This document shows positions 8,645 through 16,799 of a stretch of DNA of 64,000 nt, piece by piece. The stretch spans positions 5,137,367 to 5,201,366 of the forward strand of contig NZ_CP031320.1 of the NCBI RefSeq assembly GCF_003355155.1. The letters run 5' to 3'. The notes under the pieces were generated by a model. That model was not told where the DNA came from, did not search any database, and saw nothing but the letters and a program-made list of their open reading frames with translations. The stretch comes from Streptomyces armeniacus. GTDB taxonomy: Bacteria; Actinomycetota; Actinomycetes; Streptomycetales; Streptomycetaceae. The translations under genes and the position numbers were made by a program. Numbering within the stretch: position 1 is the first letter of the stretch; the number at the start of each line of letters is the position of its first letter.

Positions 8645-9052
8645 TCACTCCGCGGCTTCCTCACCCGTGGTCGTGGCCGCGCGCCCGTGCCTGCGGCAGG
8701 CGGCGGCGAGGGCCCGGCGCAGGGGCTCGGGCAACGGCCTGCCGCCGGCGCCCGCCACCACGTCGGCCGCAACCACACGCAGCTTGGTGTTGGTGTGCTG
8801 GGACACCTCGACCAGCACCTCCCAGGCGGCCTGCGGGCCGCAGCCGGCCCGGGCCATCACGATGCCGCGCGCCTGGTCGATGACCGGGTGTGTCCGCAGC
8901 GCGCGCCGCAGATCACCGACCTCCGAACGCAGCCGGTCCAGCTCCGCTTCCTGCCCGAAGTGCCGCACCCCCGCGCCCACGGCGCTGTCCACCGGACTCT
9001 CCTCTTCCACGGGCCGGGTGCCACTACGAGCGGGGCCTTGGAGAGCACTCAT
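8645..9052 (-). CDS. ANTAR-domain protein
   Basis: A 135-residue protein. Residues 45-105 (LRRALRTHPVIDQARGIVMA onward) match the ANTAR RNA-binding domain, which binds paired hairpins in nascent transcripts to prevent termination. No GAF or receiver domain precedes it, so any sensory input must come from a partner or the short N-terminal region. ATG chosen because AAAGGAG lies 8 nt upstream. It is co-oriented with the hemerythrin-like gene upstream. A target RNA is not evident, although the structured RNA candidate lies directly downstream of its stop. Confidence 0.85.
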   Translation of the reverse strand: MSALQGPARSGTRPVEEESPVDSAVGAGVRHFGQEAELDRLRSEVGDLRRALRTHPVIDQARGIVMARAGCGPQAAWEVLVEVSQHTNTKLRVVAADVVAGAGGRPLPEPLRRALAAACRRHGRAATTTGEEAAE

Positions 9053-9333
9053 CCCAGCGGCTCCTTTCTCGCGGCGAGCTCGTTCCTTCCGGGATCGCAT
9101 CCTTCATCTGGAGACCGCTTGCTCCGGCCCTTCGATCGTGACTCGACTGCCCCGCCGTATGCAACCGCCACCGTTCGCCCCGGCCACTCCCCGGCCACGG
9201 GCCCGCGCCCGGCTCCGGGAAAGGCGGCACCGGCGGCTGTGTCCTTGCCAACCATCCGGTGCCTACGGGCGTCACGCGTGGAGCGCCCGCACCTCCCGCG
9301 TAGCCAGCACGTCCGCCGCCGAAACCGGGCTCC

Positions 9334-9819
9334 TCAGAGCACGCCGAGCGGCGGGCCGGCCAGCCTGCCGTACGTCCGCTCGGAGCGGCGCGCCTCGTCG
9401 CCCAGGGCGCGCAGCCGCCAGGCGGGCACCATGTCGCGCAGGCGCGGGAACAGGTGCTCCTCCTGCCGCGCGAAGTGGCACCGTACGGTCTGCATCAGCG
9501 CGTCGAGCCGCGGCGCGAACACCGGGTCCGTGGGCGCCAGGCGCGTCAGCCCGGTCAGCGCGCGCTCGATCCTGGCGTGGTCCGCGAGCTCCCGTTCGGC
9601 GAGGGCCTCGCCGCGGACGAGGTGGGCGCGTACGGCCGGGAAGAGGTGGGCCCGCTCCAGCCGCGCGTGCCTGCGGAGCACCGTGATCGCCTGGTCCACC
9701 AGGCCGCGGAACCGCTCGTCGCCGAACGGCAGCGTGTCGATCCGCAGCAGCAGCTCCCGCAGTTCGCGATGGATGCCCGTGATCTCCTCGATCAGCGTCC
9801 GGTCGCCGCCTCGCCCCAC
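9334..9819 (-). CDS. Hemerythrin HHE-domain protein
   Basis: A 161-residue four-helix protein. The iron-ligand pattern is visible as IHRELRELL, HARLERAHLFPAV, DHARIERAL and HFARQEEHLFP, the expected His and His-xxx-Glu spacing of a cytoplasmic HHE hemerythrin. Such proteins bind a di-iron centre and take part in oxygen, nitric oxide or iron handling; which applies here is unknown. GTG start. It precedes the ANTAR gene by about 280 bp in the same direction and follows a YeeE-type transporter. Confidence 0.88.
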   Translation of the reverse strand: MGRGGDRTLIEEITGIHRELRELLLRIDTLPFGDERFRGLVDQAITVLRRHARLERAHLFPAVRAHLVRGEALAERELADHARIERALTGLTRLAPTDPVFAPRLDALMQTVRCHFARQEEHLFPRLRDMVPAWRLRALGDEARRSERTYGRLAGPPLGVL

Positions 9820-9976
9820 GTCCCTTCACCTCTCCCGTGCACCGTGGCCGCCGCTCGCGTGGCCGCCCGTTCACTGTGGGCCGCCGCGTACACCGTGGCC
9901 GGTACACCGTGGCCGCCCCGCTCGCCGCCCGGGTTTCCCGCTCCCGTACGGAACTAACCGCCCGCGGGGACCGTCG

Positions 9977-11260
9977 TCAGCAGACGCCGTCGCCCGGCTT
10001 GGGATTGCCGAGCCCGAACAGGGGGCGCAGCCGGAGACCGGCCCAGGTGCCGAGCAGGGCGGTGGCGCCCCAGATCCAGCCGTGGAGGCTGCCGGAGGCG
10101 ATGCCCGCGAGGTACGCGCCGATGTTGCAGCCGCCGGCCAGCCGCGCGCCCACCCCCATGAACACCCCGCCGAGGACGGCGGCGACGGCCGTACGCCCGG
10201 GGACCCGGCGGTGCAGCGTCCAGACGCCGCCCAGCGAGGCGGCGACGGCGGCGCCGAGCATGATGCCGATGTCGGTGAGGCTGGTCTTGTCGCTGAGGAC
10301 GGCTCCCTGGAACATCTCCGCGTTGCCCGGCTGCTGCCAGAACGTCCAGCCCGCCGGGTCGCCGCCGAGCGCGTCCACGGCCCGCGAGCCCCACAGGCTG
10401 AACGCGCTGGTGACGCCCCAGGCGCCGCCGGACACCAGCAGCACCCCGGCGCCGAGCAGCGCCAGCGCGAGCGCGCCGGCCGCCAGCGGCCAGGAGCCGC
10501 GCAGCACGCGGGCCGCACCGGCGGCGCTGGGCGGGGTGCCGACGGGCGGCGGGTTGCGCCGGGCCTGTACGAGGCGGGTGCCCAGGACGATCAGGCCCAG
10601 TACGGCGAGGGTGACCGCCCACGAGCCGAACCAGCCGACGTGGTCGGAGAGCACCACGGGGTCCAGCGCGGGGAGGTCCTTCCAGAGGTCGAACTGCCAG
10701 GCGGCGAGCGTCGATCCGATGATGAACCCGCCGAGCGTCAGCACGATCGAGGTCTGCCCGGAGCCGACCGCGAACAGCGTGCCGGAGGCGCAGGCCCCGC
10801 CTATCTGCATGCCGACGGCGAACAGGAACGCGCCCGCCAGCAGCCCCGTCCCGAGCGGCCCGGCGGACGGCACGGGCGTGGAGCCGAACAGCCCGGTGCC
10901 GGTGCCGATGACGAGCGCGAACAGCGTCGCGGTCGTGCCCAGCAGGAGGGCGTGCGCGCGCAGGCCGCTGCCGTTGCCGACGGCGATCAACTGCCGCCAG
11001 GCGGAGGTGAATCCGAAGCGCGAGTGGAAGAGTGCCACGCCCAGGCCGAGGCCCAGCAGGAGCAGTACGCCGGGCCGCGCGCCGTGCGTGGCCCACACGT
11101 ACGCGGTCAGCGCGGCGGCCAGCACGCCGGACACGGCGAGCGGCACCGTACGCACACGGGGCGCGGGCTCGGGCGGCGGGCTGGGGGCGGAGGTCGGGGA
11201 CGGGGCGAGCAGTACGGCGGCGGGCTTGGGCCCGCCGGCGGGCGGAGCGGTGGCGGTCAC
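9977..11260 (-). CDS. YeeE/YedE family sulfur-compound transporter
   Basis: A 427-residue polytopic membrane protein with two similar halves. It carries the family's glycine-rich cysteine motifs GGACASGTL in the first half and GGCNIGAYLAG in the second; in thiosulfate transporter TsuA, cysteines in such motifs pass thiosulfate inward. GTG start preferred over a longer in-frame start because CGGAG precedes it by 7 nt. Conserved cysteines are retained, so it is probably functional. A 27-codon ORF sits 174 bp upstream on the same strand and may be a leader. No tusA-like gene adjoins it, but one occurs in the island at 19 kb. Confidence 0.85.
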   Translation of the reverse strand: MTATAPPAGGPKPAAVLLAPSPTSAPSPPPEPAPRVRTVPLAVSGVLAAALTAYVWATHGARPGVLLLLGLGLGVALFHSRFGFTSAWRQLIAVGNGSGLRAHALLLGTTATLFALVIGTGTGLFGSTPVPSAGPLGTGLLAGAFLFAVGMQIGGACASGTLFAVGSGQTSIVLTLGGFIIGSTLAAWQFDLWKDLPALDPVVLSDHVGWFGSWAVTLAVLGLIVLGTRLVQARRNPPPVGTPPSAAGAARVLRGSWPLAAGALALALLGAGVLLVSGGAWGVTSAFSLWGSRAVDALGGDPAGWTFWQQPGNAEMFQGAVLSDKTSLTDIGIMLGAAVAASLGGVWTLHRRVPGRTAVAAVLGGVFMGVGARLAGGCNIGAYLAGIASGSLHGWIWGATALLGTWAGLRLRPLFGLGNPKPGDGVC

Positions 11261-11434
11261 GGGGTCTCCGGTGGGGTCATGGCGCCGGGGCGGCGCGGGG
11301 CGCGCGGGCGCGGGGATCGGGGCTGGGGCGTGGCTGGCGGGGTGGCGTACGACGGATGCGCCGGGGCGTGCGGCACGGCGCGGCACACCCGTACGTGCGC
11401 GGGCGGGGCGTACGCGTACGGGCCGCGCGGGGGC

Positions 11435-11518
11435 TCAGCTACGACAGAGGATGTCGTCGACGCACCAGACCGAGTTCGCGAAGAGCGCGAGACGCAGCGG
11501 GGACTTGGGTGCGGACAT
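11435..11518 (-). CDS. Tiny ORF, possible leader peptide of the YeeE/YedE gene
   Basis: A 27-codon frame starting MSAPKSPLRLALFANSV and ending in a segment with two cysteines (WCVDDILCRS). A TATCCT hexamer ends 7 nt before the ATG, which suits a leaderless transcript; there is no ribosome-binding site. It lies 174 bp upstream of the sulfur transporter gene in the same direction, where a cysteine-containing leader could sense Cys-tRNA charging. Only two Cys codons are present, so this is a guess. It could also be a small membrane-associated peptide in its own right. Confidence 0.4.
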   Translation of the reverse strand: MSAPKSPLRLALFANSVWCVDDILCRS

Positions 11519-11630
11519 GGCGACGAGGATAGCGCCGGTGCCCGGCTGCCGGTACGGGCATCTCAACGGCCGGACACTCCGTGCCCGCCCGTCGGGCTCA
11601 GCGGCCCCGGGACCGGTGCGGCACCGGGGC

Positions 11631-12215
11631 TCAGCGGCCCCGTCCGGCGGAGCGGGCGCGGCGGTGGGCCGCGACGCGTTCGCGGGTCGCGCAGCGGCGT
11701 GAGCAGTAGCGGCGTTCGGGGCCGCTGCCCTGCGTGAGGAAGACGTTCCGGCAGCCGGGCGAGGCACAGACACCGCCGGGCGGGCGCTGGTGGTCCCAGA
11801 CAAGGACCGTCAGCGCCATGCAGGACGAGGCGAGGAACCACTCGTCCCAGGCCGCGTCGTCGTCCGTGTCGAGGTGCGGGTGCCAGGGCGTACGGCCCTC
11901 GTGCGAGGTGAGGCGCAACTGCCCGGTGTGGGCGCGCAGCAGCCGGTTCAGGACGGCGGCGGCTGCGTCGGCGTCGTGCGCGGCGAAGACCTCGCGGAGC
12001 AGGGCGGCGCCCGTACGCATCTCGGCGACGTCGCGGGCGGTGAGGTCGAGCGGGCCCGTCTCGCCGTACGCGCGCAGGACGTCCGTGACGTGTGCGACCT
12101 CGGCGGGCCCGGGGCGGTCCGGGTCGTCGCCGCTGAGGACGTTGACGAGTGCGGCTGTGCGCCGCGCCGTGGCCAGCACGGAGTGCCGGGTGGACCAGTC
12201 GTCGGTGGTGGACAC
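11631..12215 (-). CDS. CGNR zinc-finger protein, putative regulator
   Basis: A 194-residue protein with an N-terminal ABATE-type domain and a C-terminal treble-clef zinc finger (GVCASPGCRNVFL then RRYCSRRCATRERVAAHR). CGNR proteins are thought to act as stress-related transcription regulators. GTG start: TACACT ends 6 nt upstream, again a leaderless pattern. It is divergent from the MFS gene across 56 bp containing a palindrome, a common regulator/efflux pump layout, so it probably represses the pump. Confidence 0.87.
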   Translation of the reverse strand: MSTTDDWSTRHSVLATARRTAALVNVLSGDDPDRPGPAEVAHVTDVLRAYGETGPLDLTARDVAEMRTGAALLREVFAAHDADAAAAVLNRLLRAHTGQLRLTSHEGRTPWHPHLDTDDDAAWDEWFLASSCMALTVLVWDHQRPPGGVCASPGCRNVFLTQGSGPERRYCSRRCATRERVAAHRRARSAGRGR

Positions 12216-12221
12216 GGCGCC

Positions 12222-12264
12222 AGTGTAACGCTTATTGCGCAGTTTTGAGTTACGTCCGTAACGT
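12222..12264. promoter_or_regulatory. Divergent leaderless promoters with palindromic operator
   Basis: TACACT on the minus strand (12222-12227) and TAACGT on the plus strand (12259-12264) lie 6-7 nt from the two opposing start codons. GTTACG-TC-CGTAAC (12249-12262) is a perfect 6-bp-arm palindrome that overlaps the plus-strand hexamer, so a bound repressor would block the MFS promoter. Confidence 0.55.
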
Positions 12265-12271
12265 CCCGCCC

Positions 12272-13609
12272 ATGGAGAAGCGTTACTCGCTGGGCACCTG
12301 TCTCGCCGGGGCCGGGGCCGCGCGCGCAGGCGACGACATGTCCGGGCCGGCGCTGATGCTGGCCGCGTTCGCGCTCACCGGCTCGGCCACCGAGGCGTCG
12401 GCGCTGCTCGCGGGCATCACCCTCGCGGCGGCGGTCGGCGGCCCCGTACTGGGCGCGCTCCTGGACCGGGCGGCACGGCCGGGCAGGCTGCTGGCGGGCG
12501 CGCTCGCCCTCTACGCGCTGGGCCTGACGGTGATCCTGCTGGGTCTGGGCCGTCTCCCGTTCACCGTCACCGTCCTGATCGCCGTCGTCACCGGCCTGCT
12601 GGGCCCGGCGCTGTCGGGCGGCTGGACGGCCCAACTGCCGCGCGTCGTACGGCGGGAGCGGCTGCCGCGTGCGAACGCGCTCGACGCGATGACGTTCAGC
12701 ACGGCGAGCCTGGCCGGGCCGGCCCTCGCCGGCGCCGCGGCCGAACTCCTCGGGGCACCGGCGGCGGTGGTGGCCTCCGTCGTGCTGATCGGGCTGGCGC
12801 TGCCGGCGGCGTGGCGACTTCCGGTACGTCCCGAGCCCGCCGTCGCACGGGGGCCCACGCCCGTACGGAGCCGCCGTGCCCGCGTACGGGGGCACAGCCC
12901 CGTACGCGGGCACGGCGGCTCCGTGGCCGGTGACCTCGCCGCCGGGGCGCGGTGCATCGTACGGCGCCCGCGGCTGGCCCGCGCGACCCTCACCTCGGTG
13001 GTCTCCTGTACGGGTCAGGGCATGCTCGTCGCATGCACCCCGCTGCTGGGCGAACGGGCCCTCGGCGGGGCGGGTCACGGCGCGATGCTGCTCTCCTGTG
13101 TCGCGGTGTCGGCCCTGACGGCGAACGCCGTGCTGGCACGGTTCCCGGCCGCGTTCACCGCGGACACGGTCCTCTGGACGAGCACCCTCGTCCAGGCCGC
13201 CGCGCTGGCCGCGCTGGCGGTCCAGGCTGCGGGCGGCCTGCCCGCCGTGCTCGTCGCGGCCGCCCTCCTCGCCGGACTCGGCGAAGGGCCCCAGCTGACC
13301 GCGCTGTTCACGGTGCGGCACGCGGAGGCGCCGGAACGCCTGCGCGGCCAGATCTTCACCACGGGCGCCAGCCTGAAGATCAGCGGCTTCGCGCTGGGCG
13401 CGGCGGCCGCGGGCCCGCTCGCCACCTGGTCACTGCCGGGCGCCCTGGCGGCGGCCGCGGGCGTCCAACTCCTCGCGGCGACCGCCTACTTCGCGGTCCC
13501 CGCCACCGGCGGTCCGGCCCGCCGGGCGTGGACCAGACCCCGTTCGGCAAGAGCATCGCGCGACGCGGCGGAGGCTCGTACGGGTCGCTCCGGGCGGCGG
13601 CGCAGGTGA
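12272..13609 (+). CDS. MFS transporter, probable drug efflux
   Basis: A 445-residue major facilitator with about 12 hydrophobic segments. The conserved loop between helices 2 and 3 reads GALLDRAARPGRLLAG, a variant of the MFS signature. The central cytoplasmic loop is Arg-rich (residues 195-220) and the C-terminal 40 residues are basic. ATG placed by the leaderless TAACGT hexamer; no ribosome-binding site is seen. Divergent from the CGNR gene. Substrate unknown; the lineage resembles macrolide-type or generic multidrug exporters only loosely. Confidence 0.85.
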   Translation: MEKRYSLGTCLAGAGAARAGDDMSGPALMLAAFALTGSATEASALLAGITLAAAVGGPVLGALLDRAARPGRLLAGALALYALGLTVILLGLGRLPFTVTVLIAVVTGLLGPALSGGWTAQLPRVVRRERLPRANALDAMTFSTASLAGPALAGAAAELLGAPAAVVASVVLIGLALPAAWRLPVRPEPAVARGPTPVRSRRARVRGHSPVRGHGGSVAGDLAAGARCIVRRPRLARATLTSVVSCTGQGMLVACTPLLGERALGGAGHGAMLLSCVAVSALTANAVLARFPAAFTADTVLWTSTLVQAAALAALAVQAAGGLPAVLVAAALLAGLGEGPQLTALFTVRHAEAPERLRGQIFTTGASLKISGFALGAAAAGPLATWSLPGALAAAAGVQLLAATAYFAVPATGGPARRAWTRPRSARASRDAAEARTGRSGRRRR

Positions 13610-13656
13610 CGCAGGTGACGAGGCGGACGTGACCACCGCCGTATGGGGGTCGTGGC

Positions 13657-14250
13657 TCACGGCTCCCGTACGGCGCCTGCGATGACCGACGTCACCACCT
13701 TCTCCACGGCGCCGGGTTCCGGCGGCGCGCCCTTGCGGTCGGCGAACAGCAGGTGCCCGGAGCCGATCAGCGCGGGGGCAAGCGCGCCGGTGTCGGTGTC
13801 GGCGGCGATACGGCCCCGCTCGCGTTCGGCGTCGAGATACGCGGCGATCATCGCAGTGGCCTCCGTCAGCAGCGGGATACCGGCCGACCCGGACTCGCGC
13901 AGCCGCGCGCGCAGCCCGTCGCGCGAAATGACGAGCCCGACGACGGCGACGGCAACCGACCCGAACAGGCCGGTCAGCGCCACGGTGAGGTTCCCCGCGA
14001 CGGTGCCGGTACCGGCGGCCTCGCGCAGCTCGGCGGCCTGGTCCTCCACGCGGGCGGTCCGGTCGCGTACGAGTTCGGCGAGGAACGCGTCGAAGTCCGC
14101 GAAGTGCCGGTGCAGGACGCCCTTCGCGCAGCCCGCCTCCGTCGTGACGGCCCGGCTGGTGAGCGCGCTCGGCCCGTCGCGCAGCAGGACGCGTTCGGCG
14201 GCGCCGAAGAGCTGCTCGCGCGCGTCGCGGATGGCCACACCTGTCGGCAC
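13657..14250 (-). CDS. TetR family transcriptional regulator
   Basis: A 197-residue regulator. The helix-turn-helix (SALTSRAVTTEAGCAKGVLHRHF) spans about residues 28-50 and the ligand domain fills the rest. GTG chosen because GAGG lies 6 nt upstream. An alternative in-frame ATG at 14301 would add 17 residues and sit inside the operator. It is divergent from the methyltransferase gene, and the double palindrome between them is the obvious self-operator. Confidence 0.85.
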   Translation of the reverse strand: MPTGVAIRDAREQLFGAAERVLLRDGPSALTSRAVTTEAGCAKGVLHRHFADFDAFLAELVRDRTARVEDQAAELREAAGTGTVAGNLTVALTGLFGSVAVAVVGLVISRDGLRARLRESGSAGIPLLTEATAMIAAYLDAERERGRIAADTDTGALAPALIGSGHLLFADRKGAPPEPGAVEKVVTSVIAGAVREP

Positions 14251-14292
14251 GTACGTCCTCGCCTTCCCTTGCCGTGGCCCGCCCGGTTGTCG

Positions 14293-14330
14293 AGTGGGCA
14301 TGTGCCCACTACGGTGGGCACATGCCCACT
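14293..14330. promoter_or_regulatory. Double palindromic operator between tetR-type gene and methyltransferase
   Basis: AGTGGGCATGTGCCCACT (14293-14310) is a perfect palindrome. A near-identical copy, GTGGGCACATGCCCACT, follows 3 bp later and reaches into the first codons of the methyltransferase. A TACGGT hexamer between the copies ends 6 nt before the methyltransferase ATG, so binding here would cover promoter and start together. Confidence 0.8.
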
Positions 14331-15212
14331 CTACCGTCGGACGGCGCCCGTCCCTCCGGGGCCGGGCCGCGCCCCGACCCAGCCCCTGCTTCGGCTCCGG
14401 CCCCGCATCAACACCGCGAGATGGCCGAGTCGTTCGGCTCGGACGCCGCACGCTACGACCGCACCCGGCCCCGTTACCCCGACGCGCTGGTGGCGCGGAT
14501 CGCCGCGGCCGGGGGCGGACGCGACGGCCTTGCTGCCCTGGACGTCCTCGACGTCGGCTGCGGTACGGGCATCTCCGCCCGGCAGTTCCAGGCGTACGGC
14601 TGCCGGGTGCTCGGGGTCGACGCGGACCCGCGGATGGCCGCGTTCGCGCGCCGCGGCGGGCTCGAGACGGAGGTCGCGGCGTTCGAGGAGTGGGACCCGG
14701 CGGGCCGTACGTTCGACGCGGTCGCCGCCGGCCAGACGTGGCACTGGGTGGACCCGGTCGCGGGCGCGGCCAAGGCGGCACGGGTGCTGCGGCCCGGCGG
14801 CCGGCTGGCCCTGTTCTGGAACGTGTTCGACCCCGCGCAGGAACTGGCGGCGGCCTTCGCCGACGTCTACCGCCGTGTCCTGCCGGACCTGCCGTACAAC
14901 GCCTGGGCGGCACCCGTACTCGACGGCTACACGACGCTGCTCACGAAGGTGGCCGACGGGATACGGCAGGCGGGCGGCGCGTTCGGGGAGCCGGAACGGT
15001 GGCGACACGACTGGGAGCGCCGGTACACACGCGACGAGTGGCTGGACCAGCTCCCGACCCACGGGGGCCATGCCCGGCTTACGCGGGGGCAGTTGGACGA
15101 GGTGCTGGCGGGAGTGGGGGCGGCGATCGACGCGGTGGGTGGGGCGTTCACGATGCGGTACGCGACGGTGACGCTCACCGCTGTGCGGACTGCTGGGCCG
15201 CGTGTCCGATGA
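14322..15212 (+). CDS. Class I SAM-dependent methyltransferase
   Basis: A 296-residue protein. The AdoMet loop DVLDVGCGTGISARQF lies near residue 70, with the acidic strand end LGVDADPRM after it and a later LRPGGRLALFWN motif, a UbiE-like fold. The first 33 residues are Pro/Ala-rich and may be disordered; a second ATG at 14421 gives the more usual start MAESFGSDAARYD. I keep the upstream ATG because a leaderless promoter hexamer fits it. Probably controlled by the divergent TetR protein. Methyl acceptor unknown. Confidence 0.82.
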   Translation: MPTLPSDGARPSGAGPRPDPAPASAPAPHQHREMAESFGSDAARYDRTRPRYPDALVARIAAAGGGRDGLAALDVLDVGCGTGISARQFQAYGCRVLGVDADPRMAAFARRGGLETEVAAFEEWDPAGRTFDAVAAGQTWHWVDPVAGAAKAARVLRPGGRLALFWNVFDPAQELAAAFADVYRRVLPDLPYNAWAAPVLDGYTTLLTKVADGIRQAGGAFGEPERWRHDWERRYTRDEWLDQLPTHGGHARLTRGQLDEVLAGVGAAIDAVGGAFTMRYATVTLTAVRTAGPRVR

Positions 15213-15223
15213 CCGCCACCCAA

Positions 15224-15249
15224 TCAAGCCCGTCCGGCGATTGAGGACG
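15224..15249. repeat. Streptomyces-type dispersed intergenic repeat
   Basis: A sequence with core CCCGTCCGGCG-ATTGAGGAC, the inverted counterpart of the two copies at 15320-15391. Sequences of this kind are scattered between genes throughout Streptomyces genomes; the role is unknown. Confidence 0.7.
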
Positions 15250-15319
15250 AACCCGGGCGGCCACCGCCAGCCAGTGGGCCAACACGCCCAAGACCCACCG
15301 CACCTACGCCGTGGCCAAC

Positions 15320-15391
15320 GGCCGTCCTCAAACGCCGGACGGACTGGAGGTGGTTACGGCCGTCCTCAAACGCCGGACGGACTGGAGGTGG
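15320..15391. repeat. Two tandem copies of a 34-bp intergenic repeat
   Basis: Identical 34-bp units begin at 15320 and 15358, separated by TTAC. Each carries GTCCTCAAACGCCGGACG, inverted relative to the copy at 15224, so opposite copies could pair into a stem. With the flanking bases this accounts for the whole 327-bp gap between the methyltransferase and the FUSC gene; no ORF is supported there. Confidence 0.8.
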
Positions 15392-15539
15392 CCGCGGAAA
15401 GGGGGCGCGTGAAGGCCGATGCATGTACCCACCCGGAGGGGTCACCCGGGTACGGGACGAACAGGGAGGGCGGGCGAACGGCAGACCGGACCGCTCGGCG
15501 GAACTCGGCGACTCGGCGACTCGGCGAAAGGAACAGGCG

Positions 15540-16760
15540 GTGGCACGTCAGATGTCCGGTGAGCCGGAGGCCGCCGACCACGCGCTGGAGCGCACACGGG
15601 AGTGGTGGCGGCGCGCCGTCACCACGAGCGGCCGGGAGCGCGACAGCGCGGAGATGGTCGTCAAGAGCGCGCTGGCGGCCACCATCTCGTGGGTCATCGC
15701 CTACGAGTTCATGAACGCGACGTCACCCGCCTTCGCCCCCTTCTCGGCGGTGTGGATGATGCAGGCCACCGTCTACCGCTCCCTGGTGCAGTCCCTGGCC
15801 CACGTCGGCGCCGTCACGGTGGGTGTTGCGCTGCAGGGCGTGTTCGGGCTGCTGGCCGGCACGGGGCCGGCGGCGTTCGCGCTGGTGGCCCTGGCGGCGC
15901 TGACCATCGGCCAGTGGCGGCGGCTGGGCGCGCAGGGCAGCCAGGTGGCCACGGCCGCGTTCTTCGCCTTCTCCACGTACGTGGCCGCGTCGAACACCGA
16001 CTCCCGCATGACGCAGCTCGGCACGCTGGTCTCGCTGGTGCTGGTGGGTTCCGCCGTGGGCGTCGTGGTGAACCTGCTCGTCCTGCCGCCGATGCGGCAC
16101 CGCGGCGCCGAGCGCGCGCTCCGGGATCTCGCCGGTGAGCTGCAGAACCTCCTCGCTGACATGCATCCCGTGCTGCGCGAGGAGGACGTGCTGGACGACG
16201 GGTGTACGAGCGCGTGGCTGTCCAGGGTGGAGGGTCTGGACTCAACGGCGAGGCAGGCGCGGGCGGCCGTCGGCACGGCGCGCGAGAGTCTCTTCTACAA
16301 CCCGCGCCAGAAGCTGCCCCGGAATCGGGGGCACAACGGCTTCGAGGGGTACGAGGGCCTGCAGCAGGCGCTGGAACGGGTCACGCACCAGCTGGCCTCC
16401 CTCGTACGCAGCCTGCACCAGTGGCAGCGGAACAGCGGCGGCGCCGACCCGCACGACCGCGAGTTCCTGCGCTGCTACAGCGAGTTCCTCGCCCGGCTGG
16501 ACGCCATCACGCAGGAGTTCGCGGAGCTCGACCAGGACCATCTGGCGGAGCTGACGCGGAACCTGTGCGCGCTCACCGAGGAGGCCGGCGAGTGCCGCGA
16601 CGAGGTCTCCGGATGTGCGGCGCGGGAGTCGCTGCCGCTGACCGAGACGGGGCGCCCGTACGGCATCCTGCTGGTCGAGGCGTCGCGGCTGACGGAGGAG
16701 TTCGAGCACACGTGCCGCGTGCTGCGGCGCGCACTCGGCGAGCCCGAACCGAAAGGCTGA
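15540..16760 (+). CDS. FUSC / aromatic acid exporter family membrane protein
   Basis: A 406-residue protein. About six hydrophobic segments occupy residues 40-185 (for example LAAHVGAV-type and ALVALAALTIG stretches), followed by a long cytoplasmic helical domain from about 190 to the end with an acidic, Leu-rich pattern. This half-membrane, half-cytosol plan is that of the FUSC/ArAE efflux family. GTG start with AAAGGA 7 nt upstream; the longer frame upstream is compositionally unlike coding sequence. Substrate unknown. The gene ends 20 bp before the Tn5-end-like sequence. Confidence 0.82.
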   Translation: MARQMSGEPEAADHALERTREWWRRAVTTSGRERDSAEMVVKSALAATISWVIAYEFMNATSPAFAPFSAVWMMQATVYRSLVQSLAHVGAVTVGVALQGVFGLLAGTGPAAFALVALAALTIGQWRRLGAQGSQVATAAFFAFSTYVAASNTDSRMTQLGTLVSLVLVGSAVGVVVNLLVLPPMRHRGAERALRDLAGELQNLLADMHPVLREEDVLDDGCTSAWLSRVEGLDSTARQARAAVGTARESLFYNPRQKLPRNRGHNGFEGYEGLQQALERVTHQLASLVRSLHQWQRNSGGADPHDREFLRCYSEFLARLDAITQEFAELDQDHLAELTRNLCALTEEAGECRDEVSGCAARESLPLTETGRPYGILLVEASRLTEEFEHTCRVLRRALGEPEPKG

Positions 16761-16780
16761 CGCCCCGCCCCGCTCCCCGC

Positions 16781-16799
16781 AGATGTGTATAGGGGACAG
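16781..16799. other. Tn5 mosaic-end-like 19-mer at an abrupt junction
   Basis: AGATGTGTATAGGGGACAG matches the Tn5 mosaic end AGATGTGTATAAGAGACAG at 17 of 19 positions. It stands at the exact point where a 5'-truncated MFS gene begins. Such an AT-rich word is out of place here. It may be a library-adapter scar at a chimeric assembly join, a natural transposon end, or chance. Confidence 0.55.

Noticed and set aside
8276..11737. Very long plus-strand open frame opposite the ANTAR, hemerythrin and YeeE genes.
   Set aside because: A shadow of the minus-strand genes: low-complexity Arg/Gly/Pro composition and no domain.
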